A stretch of 64,000 nt of DNA from the NCBI RefSeq assembly GCF_004210375.1, contig NC_134833.1, positions 44,386,782 to 44,450,781 of the forward strand, given 5' to 3'. Source of the DNA: Tachypleus tridentatus. Lineage: Eukaryota; Arthropoda; Merostomata; Xiphosura; Limulidae. How positions within the stretch are numbered: position 1 is the first letter of the stretch; each line of letters begins with the position of its first letter. The notes beneath the pieces were generated by a model. It saw nothing but the letters and a program-made list of their open reading frames with translations. It had not been told where the DNA came from and made no database searches. The translations under genes were made by a program, and so were the position numbers. Shown piece after piece: positions 1-11,634 of this stretch.

Positions 1-714
1 AACTGGCAATATTATTTTCTTTTCAGTAAAATGGTCAAAATCATCTACTGCTAGACAAATGAATACACAAAACTATTTCTTTTGTACAACTTTGAAGTGA
101 AAAATTTTCAAGGTTTATTAGAGGTGAAAAGAAAAAATGGAATGACATATTTTTCTACTACTCGATTTCAAATAATCTCGTCTGTGATACTCTGTCATTT
201 TTATATACTGATGACAGTTGAAAACTGAAGTAATAAAAGTTTATCCAGTGATGATTAACTTTAGATTTGTTTTATTTGTTTACAAAAGATGTAGTATAAT
301 TAACTCTATAATAAGTCTAAATAAATATTTATAAACAGGAACCAAGTAATGACAATTCAGTTTATTCAGATATGTTTTATAAACAAGACAAAGATTACAA
401 TTGCCTGATATTATTGTTAAATATCAATGGCATTTGGAAACTAAGTTATGACATGACATTTCAGATACTGTCATTTAGTCATGATTAGATCTGTTTTATG
501 AAACAGGTAAATTGTATTTTTTTTTAAATTAAAACTTGCTTTTAAATGTAATCAGTCCATAAATTAAAACACTACAGGTATATTTTAAACCTTTAATCAA
601 ATGAGTCTAAACCTAAAAATAATGTCCCAGACTTTTGCATGCGAAAGAAACTATACATTTCCTTTTAACATAATGTCTTACTCATATTATTGTTTTCATA
701 GTTTTCAGCATGAG
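1..714. other. AT-rich stretch, no gene seen
   Basis: No open frame of interest, recognisable repeat or exon with paired splice signals was seen on either strand. Confidence 0.5.
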
Positions 715-1255
715 CTAACACTGGCCTCTAACTAGGAACTACTGTCATTACAACTGATTTATAACATGAAACATTAATATCCAACTGACCTTTAACCTGA
801 ACCTATGAATATCCAACACATATTATGATTGATCTATCAGCTGAATTTACTGATATACTATTCTCATTACAACTGACCACTGCCTTTAAACTCTTGATAT
901 CCTAATGACTTTACAATTGAATTAACCTGAAACAACTGATATCATAGAGACTTTCCAAATGAACAAACCGAAAACTAATGGTATTCTAATGACGTTATAA
1001 TTAACCTAACCGAAAACTATTGATATTTTACTAATATTGTAACTAGCACCTAATCTGAAACTACTAATATGCGATTGACATTACAACTAATCTTCATCCA
1101 GAAACTAATGATATCATGACTGATCTTCTTTAACCTGAAACTGTTGATATATCACCAACTTCATGATTACTCTTTACTTTAGTACTATTGTTAATCTGTA
1201 ATTATAGACATTTTAACTGGCCTTTTTTTCTGAAAATACTGATATTATATGAACA
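715..1255. repeat. Degenerate minisatellite, period about 40-46 bp
   Basis: The motif CCTGAAACTACTGATAT followed by AATGACATTACAACTGA recurs in decayed form roughly every 40-46 bases. Clear instances lie near 885, 931, 968, 1012, 1053, 1099, 1136 and 1231. Copies differ by substitutions and small indels, so this is an old tandem array. Confidence 0.6.
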
Positions 1256-1438
1256 GCAAGAGTGACCTCTGACCGAGAAGTAATGTTTTCATACTCACAG
1301 TGCATTTAGGTTGGAGAGTGAATTAAGTAAATTATTAGTTAATGAAAAATATATTTCTTTAAATTTATATTTCTTCCAAAAGCATTTAATAAAAAATACT
1401 GTTTTATACAGCAATTTGTAACATCAAACCTAAGTACC

Positions 1439-1444
1439 TTTATT
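1439..1444 (-). promoter_or_regulatory. Polyadenylation signal AATAAA
   Basis: AATAAA on the minus strand, about 31 bases downstream of the TAA that ends the candidate terminal exon at 1475-1597. The spacing fits a short 3' UTR. In AT-rich DNA such hexamers are common, so the support is positional only. Confidence 0.3.
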
Positions 1445-1474
1445 GAAAAATTCACTCGATGCAGCACAGTGGAT

Positions 1475-1597
1475 TTATGTAGAAAACTGATAGTTTGTTA
1501 TTAAAACTACTTGGATGAAAAGAACACACAGGAGTACAATTATCTTAATATCCTGGTGTTTCCGAAAGACATCAATGTGGTGTCTGAGTAGAGTAAT
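1475..1597 (-). CDS. Candidate terminal exon with hydrophobic C-terminus (host gene)
   Basis: On the minus strand a good acceptor (TTATTTCAG) at 1598-1599 opens a phase-0 frame of 40 codons ending in TAA. Phase 0 is what exon B at 4694-4798 requires. The peptide starts ITLLRHHIDVFRKHQDIK and continues with a hydrophobic stretch (IIVLLCVLFIQVVLI) before a short polar end, like a tail anchor or last membrane helix. An AATAAA lies about 31 bases past the stop. The call rests on splice signals, phase and the polyadenylation signal only; no homology was recognised. Further exons could lie between 1.6 and 4.7 kb, or the exon could belong to another transcript. Confidence 0.4.
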   Translation of the reverse strand: MTLLRHHIDVFRKHQDIKIIVLLCVLFIQVVLITNYQFST

Positions 1598-1843
1598 CTG
1601 AAATAATTACAAAAACATAACCTTTTAAAATTAAACACTAAAATATCTGTGTTAACACAACATTTCATTCAGTTATGCTTAAGGACACTGAGCTAATAAT
1701 TAAAATGTAATTAACACAGTGTCACCACACACTGTTATACACATTGACTGAAACAGTCACAAATGTTCACATTTAATAAATGCAAAATAAAATAATCTGA
1801 GAGTATTTCTTACCAAGTCAGTTGGGGACCACTTGCTTTATTT

Positions 1844-2177
1844 GTTTGTGAATTTTGAACAAGGCTAATCAAAGGCTACCTGTGCTAGGCATCTGTAATT
1901 TAAGGGTAGTAAACAAGAGAAATGGTAGCTTTTGTTTGAAATTAAACATAAAGTAACATTTTGGGCTGTCTATGCTCTGCCAATCACAGGTATCAAAACT
2001 CAGATTCTAGCCTTTTTAAGTTCACAGATATATCGCTGTGCCACTGGGAAGCGAGAAAGCAGATAGTCAATACAGCCCACTGCCAACTCTTAAGCTACAC
2101 TTTTACCAATAAATAACGGGATTAACCATCACGTTATAATACCTCCATCATTGAAAGAATGAACACGTCTGATGACA
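1844..2177 (-). repeat. tRNA-derived SINE, split by a second SINE
   Basis: Two flanking halves (about 1844-1930 and 2049-2177) match the family that is near full length at 48141-48383. Shared blocks include the 'gctagtcatcacc'-like region and 'caactcttgggctactcttttaccaacaaatagtgggattgacc', here decayed. The tRNA-like head would be at the right end and is mostly lost. The halves are separated by another SINE at 1931-2048, so this copy is the older. Confidence 0.6.
1931..2048 (-). repeat. SINE of another family, nested in the first
   Basis: Starts TTTGTTTGAAATTAAACATA and ends at GCTGTGCCACTGGG. The complement contains a B-box-like GAGTTTTGATACCTG, so the tRNA-like head is at the right. The 3' end of the same family recurs inverted at 33224-33293. 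It interrupts the 1844-2177 SINE and so inserted later. Confidence 0.55.
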
Positions 2178-2206
2178 GAAACTTGAATCAGAAGAAGACA
2201 GGTCAA

Positions 2207-2420
2207 GTGCTCAATATAGGTTTGTAATACCAACATTTTTGAGATTTTAAGAGAATATCCTCAATATTGTTTTGTATTGCCAACATTTCTGGTATTCTAA
2301 GAGAATATCTTCAGTACTGTTTTGTGCTGTCAACATTTCTGAGGTTTTAAAAAACATCCTCAATATTGTTTTATATTTCAAACATTTATGAAATTTTAAG
2401 AGGATAGTTTTGGCATTGTT
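2207..2420. repeat. Degenerate tandem repeat, period about 57-60 bp, about 4 copies
   Basis: Repeats of the form CCTCAATATTGTTTTGTATT-GCCAACATTTCTG-TTTTAAGAGAATAT recur four times with substitutions. No coding content. Confidence 0.6.
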
Positions 2421-3141
2421 TTGTCTGCCACTTCAGTGGTTGTCAAATAAAGGAGGAGGCAAGAGGCATAAAATTCAAGCGTTTGTAAACATCATTGAAG
2501 AGTTAAAATATTGGTGCAGCACCCGTCAATTATACATAAACTATTTTTATATGTCTGCTGATTAGACTGTACTTTTCAAGAATGAAGGAACCAAGTATGC
2601 TAACTGCTTCAGTCAGGTGCTATTTCTGAAAAGAACCCTATCAGACAGAAACTTACCATAAGATGTTTAATTATTTTTTATAGTAAGTCTCCTGTAAAAA
2701 AGCCTGTGAAGTAATCCAGACTTTCCATTCATCAAACAGTTATTATATAATAACAGTACAGAATAGTTCTTCAAAAGTAAATGTGTGCTTAAATGCACAT
2801 TTTCAAAAATATTCCATGGTGGTATTTATGTAGCAATTATATTTTAAGTTACAAGTTTGTATATAAAGATGATCATAACTGTGATTAAAAAAAATTTTCA
2901 TGACTTCACACTTGACCAAAGTTATGCCAAAAAAAAATTAAGCAAAAAAAGAAACTACGTTTTATTAAGAAAAATAATTTCAACTGTAATAGAGACAATC
3001 AATTGGACATAACATGTACAAACCATATTGGTTTTTCCATTAACTAATAAATACTTGTCAGAAACATTTTCGAAAGCTAATTGACAGGTAAAGATGGAAA
3101 TGCTGTTCAGTTTGATGCAGATAAAATCAGTTTCTTTTCAG
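2421..3141. other. Non-coding AT-rich stretch
   Basis: No supported gene, splice-flanked exon or recognised repeat between the minisatellite and the left flank of the 6.3-kb array. Confidence 0.4.
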
Positions 3142-3265
3142 ATTCACTGACCAGCAAGTAAATGGAGGTAACTGGATGAAGGATCCACCCATTTTACTTT
3201 CACAAATGCAAAACATGTCAAAGCATAATATTATGAATGGAGTGGTACGAATGGTTAAGGATTAA
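3142..3265 (+). pseudogene. Unidentified exon-like open stretch
   Basis: A strong acceptor (TTTCTTTTCAG) is followed by a 40-codon open frame with a non-repetitive composition (motif GGNWMKDPP) that ends in TAA. It lies just left of the 6.3-kb array and is not part of the units. It may relate to the plus-strand gene-like remnant inside the units, but I see no direct link and do not recognise the family. Confidence 0.2.
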
Positions 3266-3734
3266 CTTTCTTGCAACGAGCTCAGTCAAAGTGAACAACC
3301 CTGCGACTCCTAACTGATCTTTAGTTTCCATTCTATAATTTTCTGCACCTTCACAAAATGTCATAAATTTTCAATGACCATTACAAGTCTTTTGTAAACA
3401 AAATTTTTTGACCACTGGATTAAAGTTTGAACTGAAAACTAAAGAGACAATTTTCTGAATGGAAAAATCACTCAATATTGCATTTCATTGTATTTTTGTT
3501 GGTTATAAATAACATACTATAAAATGTCAGAAAGAACTACAAGAAATTTGTTATAGAGAAGATGTAGCAGGTGGGCATGGCAAGAAGGTTCTGATTTTAC
3601 TGTTTATGGCTCTGTAACCAAATAACACAGAAGGCTATAAAAACTATGCTTTGCCTGACTAATAATAATATTATAATACGTAATTTATGTTAAATTACCT
3701 TACTTCTCAGAAGGACTGCATACTTGCACAATAC

Positions 3735-4500
3735 CATGAAATGCTTACACAAACAGCATGGTTCCCTCATTTTGCAGCAACAAATGTGACACTACACTTT
3801 TCATGCAGATGGTGACCCTCTGGTTATTGATAAACACATTTGGGAGGAGTACTTACACAGACCAAATCATTTACACATCACTTTCTACGTCAATGGCGAC
3901 CTCATTTACCAGACCAAATATGAGTTTTGGGAGTATCTTGAAGCCAGAAGCTACACACAGTTAAAGATATAAAAGATGCAATTGTCTGGGAAGTAGTCAG
4001 AATACCAGATGAAATGTGCATTGTTGAAGAGAACCAATGCATTCTGGATGGTGAAGGAGTTGCATATTGAAAAGTTACTGTGATTGATCATGCATCATGA
4101 AAAAGTGGCATCATGTAACAACTGTAGTATTTCCATCTCCATGGCTCCCTAACCCTGTGCAATTTTACCTCACTATGCCATACCATTTCTGAGATACAAT
4201 TTGCTGAAGTGTATCTCAGAAAATCTGGTATGGGTATTAACACGTTTATTCATAAGTGGAGAACGATGTTTCAACCTGGTTAACAAAGAGAGTTTGCAAC
4301 TGACCATTGCTGGACACTTGTCTCAGAAAAAAAGAGTATAAACAAATACAGGATTGTAGGAGGTATTGCAGTTGGATGTTACTTTATTCCTACACTAATT
4401 AATAAACTAATTCTTTATATTGGCTTAATTGTGGCTTTAGATCTTGTATAAGTAAGGCTTCTTTAATTTTGCATTTGTTTACATGTAAATAAAGAAGATC
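3735..4500 (+). pseudogene. Unidentified gene-like remnant, unit 1
   Basis: Open pieces in shifting frames read like former coding sequence. One contains IWEEYLHR then NGDLIYQTKYEFWEYLEARS, and further on IVWEVVRIPDEMC. Near the right end a frame with IVGGIAVGCYFIP and a hydrophobic tail ends in TAA, followed by AATAAA at about 4488. Stops and frameshifts break it, so it may be a retrocopy or a dead exon cluster. I do not recognise the family. Copies recur in every unit. Confidence 0.35.
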
Positions 4501-4693
4501 TACCCCCTTCTAGTTCCTAAGAATTTTAAAGAGAATGCACCTATCCCTGGAGAGAAAAGGATTTATTTTGATCAACTGTGTATTTTTATAATTAATGCCA
4601 TACAAGTGGAGAATAAATTGGTATTAAATTTTTAAGCATGAAAATGACCTGTAAATTTGCTGTACATTACTCAATATTAATAAAGGTACTTAC

Positions 4694-4798
4694 TTCTTCG
4701 TGTATAGGTTTTATCTTTTCTTGTAAAAGCCTGTCCACTAAGTCTTCAAAACAGCTTGCCCTTTCGCTAGAATTACTTGAGGCACCCAGCTCTAAGGT
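4694..4798 (-). CDS. Host gene repeat exon B, copy 1
   Basis: Minus-strand exon of 105 nt, phase 0 at both ends, between an acceptor (CATAAAG) and an excellent donor (GAAGAA|GTAAGT). Reads TLELGASSNSSERASC, then FEDLVDRLLQEKIKPIHEE, 35 residues without a stop. The C-terminal half looks like an amphipathic helix. The same exon recurs at 11008, 17326 and 23629 with substitutions only, and a diverged relative (85 nt) is at 25864-25948. Conserved length, frame and splice sites across all copies argue that it is a real exon. Family unknown. Confidence 0.72.
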
Positions 4799-5258
4799 CT
4801 TTATGTAAATTCAAGTAAACACAATGTTTTATATATTTTTAGTTCTTTTCCTATAGGCTGTATTTATGAAATTTAATATATTCAGTAAGAAACATTTTAC
4901 ACTAAATTATGTTCTAGTGCATACTGAACATTATGTTGACAACTACAGGAACTGTGCAATGAAAACCTTTTTTGTTTATAATATCATTCAAAACTAATTC
5001 TGTTATTCATTAGTTATTCATGTACTGCCATTTTTAAAACGCAATACACATTCTACGGTGTAATACAAATCTTTCCATGTTTTACCAGTTATTCTCCAAC
5101 CTAGTAGTATCATACATACATTTACAATAAATTTTCAAACAACTGATATAAATTAAAACAAGTGATAGTTCTACCTAAAATGGATGAATAAAATATTATT
5201 CCATATATGCTAGCCATTTTATTTAAGACTTGTATTTTTCGAAATTGTTAAAATTTAC

Positions 5259-5318
5259 CTGCTCAAAGCTTAAGTTTCTTTCACACTCTTGAATTTTATC
5301 TTCCTCAGGAAAATGTTC
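5259..5318 (-). CDS. Host gene repeat exon A, copy 1
   Basis: Minus-strand exon of 60 nt, phase 0 at both ends, with acceptor TTTTAATTTTAG and donor GAGCAG|GTAAAT. Encodes 20 mostly acidic and polar residues (EHFPEEDKIQ, then ECERNLSFEQ). It lies upstream of exon B on the coding strand, so each A+B pair adds 55 residues in frame. Identical in copies 1 to 3. Confidence 0.7.
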
Positions 5319-5764
5319 CTAAAATTAAAAAAAAAATCAAGCACCTTTATTGGAAAACAGTGAATTCAAGCTCACTTTTAAATAAGTATAACTGGTTGTG
5401 TAACTATCATGGTATACCAATTTCTCTAAGAAGTTAAGATAATGTTTACAAAAGAGTAGTTTAAGAAAAAAACAATCAAATTAAAATAAAGATCTAACTT
5501 AATACTTCTGCTCCAACAAAATGTTCAGAGAAATTCGTTACCCAAAACAATTTATTTTCAAGTTGATTTAAAAACATTTTTACACTAAAATACTTTTCAT
5601 ACAAAATAAACCAATAAAAAAGACATATCTATCCATTCTTCTATCATTAATAGTTCCACACGTGGTTAGGAAATTTAGCCAATGTCTGTATATATTCTCA
5701 ATCCATAATAATTTCGATAAAATTTATATTTCCTCTCCAAACGACATTTCGTTTCAATCAGTGT

Positions 5765-8700
5765 AATTCACCAAAACTAAAGATAATAATTGAGTAATAA
5801 AGGGGGTATATGATTGTCGAAAGGATCCCCCTGATAATGAGATATAGATCTGCACAACTTCTCTTCATACACATGTAGAATGTGAAAACAAAAGTGCAAA
5901 CATTGAAAGGTGCATATCTGGATGGGAGAGAGCATGATAGGAATGAGGTCCTAACCAGAGCAAGCAAAGGTAACTCAGCCCCACAAGAGTAAAGTGGGTA
6001 AACAAGGATGTGTCCCTGAGTTTAGAGTGGCTAAGGCAAGGCAGACCATACTTGGCAAGCAAATCACATCTGAAACCTTCTCATGGGGCACTATCATCTA
6101 TGATAGGGTAAGATTAGAACAATATTGCCTTCACTTCACATCCAAAATCCACCTATCTAGAAATTAACAACTAGTATTGAACAAATGTCTCTCGTATAGA
6201 ATCAACTCTCCAAATGTCACACTGACTACCACCATCCAAAGGCAATAAAATCCCCATAAGAAGAGAAGGAGGAAAGTCAAGAATGTAACTGTAACAATGT
6301 CACATACTACTACTATGATCTACAACACAGAATAATCGGGAGAGAATGATAGACAAATAAAAATTCTCTGAGTACTTATGATGATTGGTTCGTTCTGGTT
6401 CCAAACCTCCTTGTGGGTACTGACATATATGTGAGGGTAGGATGAGCGTTTCCAATCAAAGGATGAACTACAATTTTGACAGCTCAACTTCAGTGTTAAT
6501 GTCAATGGTATCAGGAGGCCATTTTATACAGTAAGGTGATGGGTTCAACTCCAGTGGTCATGTAAAATGGTACCAGAATGCCACATCTCATCTACATGAG
6601 CAGAACACCACTGCCCAACTCAAGAGTGAATGGTGAAAGCCATCTTTTTTTGTGGAACCCCTTCAAGTGAGTGCCCTTCAAAGTCAACTACCCACTGATG
6701 CTTGACATTGGAAATTGGTAAGAACTCCCATACTCTACTTGAGGAAAGGAGAGTGACAATTCAGTGAAGAGTCTGAAAAATTGACACCATTTCAGGCAGT
6801 TAAATGGGCGACGGTAAAATCTTATCTTGAAAAGAAGACCATATTAAAATGTTTACATGAGGCATGGCAGAGATGGGCAACAATTCCTTTCTGCTCTACC
6901 TATGCAGTCCATGGATGGGACAGTCCAGAAAAGGCCTGTTTGTGATACAAAATATCACCATGTTATTCACTGTCAAGCGATCTTGTGGAACACCTCATCT
7001 GAACTTTGACTGTGTGAAGCCATGAAAGATAAAATGGAGTTTACAGTCAAAGAATACCTTATCAGATACCACTCACCCTTGATGAGATTCATGAGAAAAA
7101 GTGGTAAAAGAATTCCTGAATGAAAGCAAATATAATTAAAAACTTACCAGTTACAGTCACACCAAAGTCTGAAAAATGACCACATGTGGTAGATGAAGTC
7201 GAAATCGTCATATGATGAAGATAGAAGTGGTCTATATGCAAGACAGTAGAGTCTCCTCCATTGGACAAAGATGACAAGATGCGAAAAATATAAGGTTTTG
7301 ACTGTGATGAAAGGAAACTTGGAACAAGGAAGAATAGACCAATTGAACCAAAAGGTAGTTACAACTAGTAAGGGTAGAAAGTGAAAGAACATGATGAGAG
7401 GTGGACTACCATGGAATATAAAGTCAGGAACATGTACTCTGTAAGCTATGTAACAATGAAGAACCTTGACTAGACACAGATCCAGTCTATCTACATTCAG
7501 CAGAGTGTAAAGATCAGATATAGAAGGAAGAGAAATAGTTGAAAAAGAGGAACAACCTTCCCAAGCTGCTGAAGTCTTCAGAAGAAAGGAATAATTTAGT
7601 TCAATGAGGAGATATATAGGATGGTAAAAGGTACATGAAATGTCAGTAGCAAAGAAATTCAAATGTCGATGCCCACAGACTTACAGAAGAAGTAAATGTG
7701 GTTTAAGGGACAGATGACACAAGGAAGGTGCTTCAAGTAAAGATAAAAAAATGCATTAGCTTGATAAGAGCAGGAGAAGTAAAACTTCTGTATTTAAAAT
7801 GAAAGGTTTTGGATAAGGCCACCTGATATCTGGAAAGGCCCAGGTTAGAAGTTCTGCAGCATTATCTATAGTTGGCTTGTCAGCAGAAAACCCACTTTTA
7901 GTAGACCAAGAGCAGAAGACTTTCCACGTGCATTGATATTCTTCTGTGGAAGATGGTTGTATGGAATTAGCTAACAAGGAAGCAACTTGATGTATGAAAC
8001 TGAATTATCTCATCAAAGATAGAACAAAAACTAGGTGCTAGATATATAGATTGTAGGATGTGGAATCAAGACTGATGAAAAGGGAGAGGGAAGTAGAAGA
8101 GTGGCAAAAGGGGAGAGGAGTAGTCATTAAAACCTTGGAAACAGGGTTGAACTGGCCAGTCGGGAGTAGTCCAGAGGACCTGACAAACAGTAAAGTAGAT
8201 GAGAGAAATCACCTCACAAAGCAATTGAATGGGAGGGTACACATAAAGATACTTGTGTGGCTAAACTTGGCTGAAGCCTTCGACTGCCAAATCCTATGGA
8301 TGGAGAACAGGCGAGGAAAAGAGGAGCAACTAGGTGTTATGTCCCATGACAAAGGCATCCACTTGGAGAGAACCCCACCGATCGCAAAGGTCCTGAAAAT
8401 GAGGGTATCAAATGTCCACTTCATCAAATAGATACAGTCAGAGAGCACAACTAAACTGAATGCACCAGACACAAATCATGCTATAAGGTGAATGCGATGT
8501 GCACTGATCAAATGTAACAGATCCAATGTCTAGAAAAGAGATATCTGGTTGATATGCACCACCACCATAGAATTGTCTAAAGGAACCATCATCAGACAAT
8601 AGTAGGCAAGATGAAGAAACTGACACAATGCCCGATGTATGGCTAGAAGTCCAAGAACATTGATATGCAATATGGTTTCATCCACAGGGTAATGGCCCAA

Positions 8701-9460
8701 CGCTTCTTGACTGACCCATGCATCTATCCCTGAATGAATGCATCTGTGAAACGATGTAGATTTAGATGCATGGATGAAGCTGAACACCCACTGACATATG
8801 GGCTTTCTCTAGCCACCATTGCAGAATGTCTCACAGGAAAGGACGAAGAAAAATTGCGTTGGAACAAAGACCCAGATTCCATTGTTTGTGAAATACCCAT
8901 TCAATCCCTTCAAATATGGCCATGACTGAGTAGGACCAGGACAGTCCTGGAGGACCATATCGCCTAAAGCAATATAACTTTACAAGCTGTAAGTTACTGA
9001 GCCTAGAGAGCAAGGTGAACTAAAAGTTCCATTGATATGAAGAAGAAGGCTGTGCGTGACTGTTATTTGTGTGAAAAAAAACCCACATAGATCAAATAAG
9101 TGGGTTGAAGTTATCAACCAACCCAGTAGAGCTGACACTGAATGAGCCAGAAGTCCATGTAATAATGAAATTCCAGCCTCCAGAGAATTGAGATAATGTA
9201 CAAAAGTCCCAACCATTTGACAAAACATATAAGGTGCTGAGGTACGTGTGACGGGGTGAGTCCAAAACTAATAAACCACCCCAAGATCGGCATACCAAAG
9301 ATAAGAAAAGCAAATACTTTGTGCTCTCAGTAGGTGTAGGTAAGCACTGGAGATATCCATTTTCATTATCTTCAACCAAGGGAAAAATATCCATCTCTGA
9401 GTGAAAAAAAAATTCCATTATGAACTTTGATAGTTCTATAATTTTCTGTACCTTCATTAA
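5765..9460 (-). mobile_element. DIRS-like tyrosine-recombinase retroelement relic, unit 1
   Basis: Reading leftward, decayed frames give reverse transcriptase (9457-8980), RNase H (8787-8209) and tyrosine recombinase (7977-7144), the order known for DIRS-like elements. A non-coding tail runs down to about 5.76 kb. Gag and the start of RT are missing, so the element is 5'-truncated. It sits in an intron of the minus-strand host gene in the same orientation. All domains have frameshifts. A one-base loss at about 8542 cuts the RNase H frame that is longer in units 2 and 3. Confidence 0.75.
7144..7662 (-). pseudogene. DIRS-like tyrosine recombinase, C-terminal piece, unit 1
   Basis: Unit 1 copy of the 172-codon recombinase relic, with a handful of substitutions against units 2 and 3 (for example LYTLLN for LYPLLN). 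No intact catalytic set. Confidence 0.5.
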
Positions 9461-10049
9461 ATATCACAAATTTATAGACAAAAGATTAGAATTTTTAATG
9501 AAGTATTTTCACTAAAATTTCTCCATGAGCATATTGAATCAAAGTGTTGACTACCCTGAGTGATTTTTGTATTAAGATTAAAAATACTTTCCTTCATCTG
9601 ACAATGGTCAAATTTTATTTTTATTATATCTAAAACCTCCTAAGTAAATTTCAAATATTTTAAAAGTAACATTTTATATCTATTATTTTTCTACTCTAGC
9701 TTTATTCAAGGTTTGCCAATTTTTTGACCATGGTAATAAAGTGTGAACTGAAAACTAATGAGACAATTTTCCGAATGGAAAATAACACAATATTGCATTT
9801 CATTGTATTTTTGTTTGTTATAATTAACATACTATCAAATGTCAGAAAGAACTACTAGCAATTTGTTATAGAGAAGATGTAGCAGGTGGGCATGGCAAGA
9901 AGATTCTGATTTTACAGTTTATGGCTCTGTAACCAAATAACACAGAAGGCTATAAAAACTATGCTTTGCCTGACTAATAATAATATTATAATACGTAATT
10001 TATGTTAAATTACCTTACTTCTCAGAAGGACTGCACACTTGCACAATAC

Positions 10050-10813
10050 CATGAAATGCTTACACAATCAGCATGGTTCCCTCATTTTGCAGCAACAAAT
10101 GTGACACTACAATTTTCATGCAGATGGTGACCCTCTGGTTATTGATAAAACATTTGGGAGGAGTACTTACACAGACTAAATCATTTACACATCACTTTCT
10201 ACGTCAATGGAGACCTCATTTACCAGACCAAATATGAGTTTTGGGAGTATCTTGAAGCCAGAAGCTACACACAGTTAAAGATATAAAAGATGCAATTGTC
10301 TGGGAAGTAGTCAGCATACCAGATGAAATGTGCATTGTTGAAGAGAACCAATGCATTCTGGATGGTGAAGGAGTTGCATATTGAAAAGTTACTGTGATTG
10401 ATCATGCATCATGAAAAAGTGGCACCATGTAACAACTGTAGTATTTCCATCTCCATGGCTCCCTAACCCTGTGCAATTTTACCTCACTATGCCATACCAT
10501 TTCTGAGATACAATTTGCTGAAGTGTATATCAGAACATCTGGTATGGGTATTAACACGTTTATTCATAAGTGGAGAACGATGTTTCAACTTGGTTAACAA
10601 AGAGAGTTTGCAACTGACCGTTGCTGGACACTTGTCTCAGAAAAAAAGAGTATAAACAAATACAGGATTGTAGGAGGTATTGCAGTTGGATGTTACTTTA
10701 TTCCTACACTAATTAATAAACTAATTCTTTATATTGGCTTAATTGTGGCTTTAGATCTTGTATAAGTAAGGCTTCTTTAATTTTGCATTTGTTTACATGT
10801 AAATAAAGAAGAT
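10050..10813 (+). pseudogene. Unidentified gene-like remnant, unit 2
   Basis: Second copy of the remnant described for 3735-4500, with the same stops and an A-run that breaks the frame near 10150. It moves with the unit, so it was present before the tandem duplication. Confidence 0.35.
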
Positions 10814-11007
10814 CTACCCCCTTCTAGTTCCTAAGAATTTTAAAGAGAATGCACCTATCCCTGGAGAGAAAAGGATTTATTTTGATCAACTGTGTATTTT
10901 TATAATTAATGCCATACAAGTGGAGAATAAATTGGTATTAAATTTTTAAGCATGAAAATGACCTGTAAATTTGCTGTACATTACTCAATATTAATAAAGG
11001 TACTTAC

Positions 11008-11112
11008 TTCTTCGTGTATAGGTTTTATCTTTTCTTGTAAAAGCCTGTCCACTAAGTCTTCCAAACAGCTTGCCCTTTCGCTAGAATTACTTGAGGCACC
11101 CAGCTCTAAGGT
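11008..11112 (-). CDS. Host gene repeat exon B, copy 2
   Basis: 105-nt phase-0 exon identical in length and splice sites to copy 1. The only protein change against copy 1 is F to L in the CFEDLVD segment (CLEDLVD). Donor GAAGAA|GTAAGT retained. Confidence 0.72.
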
Positions 11113-11574
11113 CTTTATGTAAATTCAAGTAAACACAATGTTTTATATATTTTTTAGTTCTTTTCCTATAGGCTGTATTTATGAAATTTAATATATTCAG
11201 TAAGAAACATTTTACACTAAATTATGTTCTAGTGCATACTGAACATTATGTTGACAACTACAGGAACTGTGCAATGAAAACCTTTTTTGTTTATAATATC
11301 ATTCAAAACTAATTCTGTTATTCATTAGTTATTCATGTACTGCCATTTTTTAAAACGCAATACACATTCTACGGTGTAATACAAATCTTTCCATGTTTTA
11401 CCAGTTATTCTCCAACCTAGTAGTATCATACATACATTTACAATAAATTTTCAAACAACTGATATAAATTAAAACAAGTGATAGTTCTACCTAAAATGGA
11501 TGAATAAAATATTATTCCATATATGCTAGCCATTTTATTTAAGACTTGTATTTTTCGAAATTGTTAAAATTTAC

Positions 11575-11634
11575 CTGCTCAAAGCTTAAGTTTCTTTCAC
11601 ACTCTTGAATTTTATCTTCCTCAGGAAAATGTTC
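11575..11634 (-). CDS. Host gene repeat exon A, copy 2
   Basis: 60-nt phase-0 exon, same 20 residues and same splice sites as the copy at 5259-5318. Pairs with exon B at 11008-11112. Confidence 0.7.
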
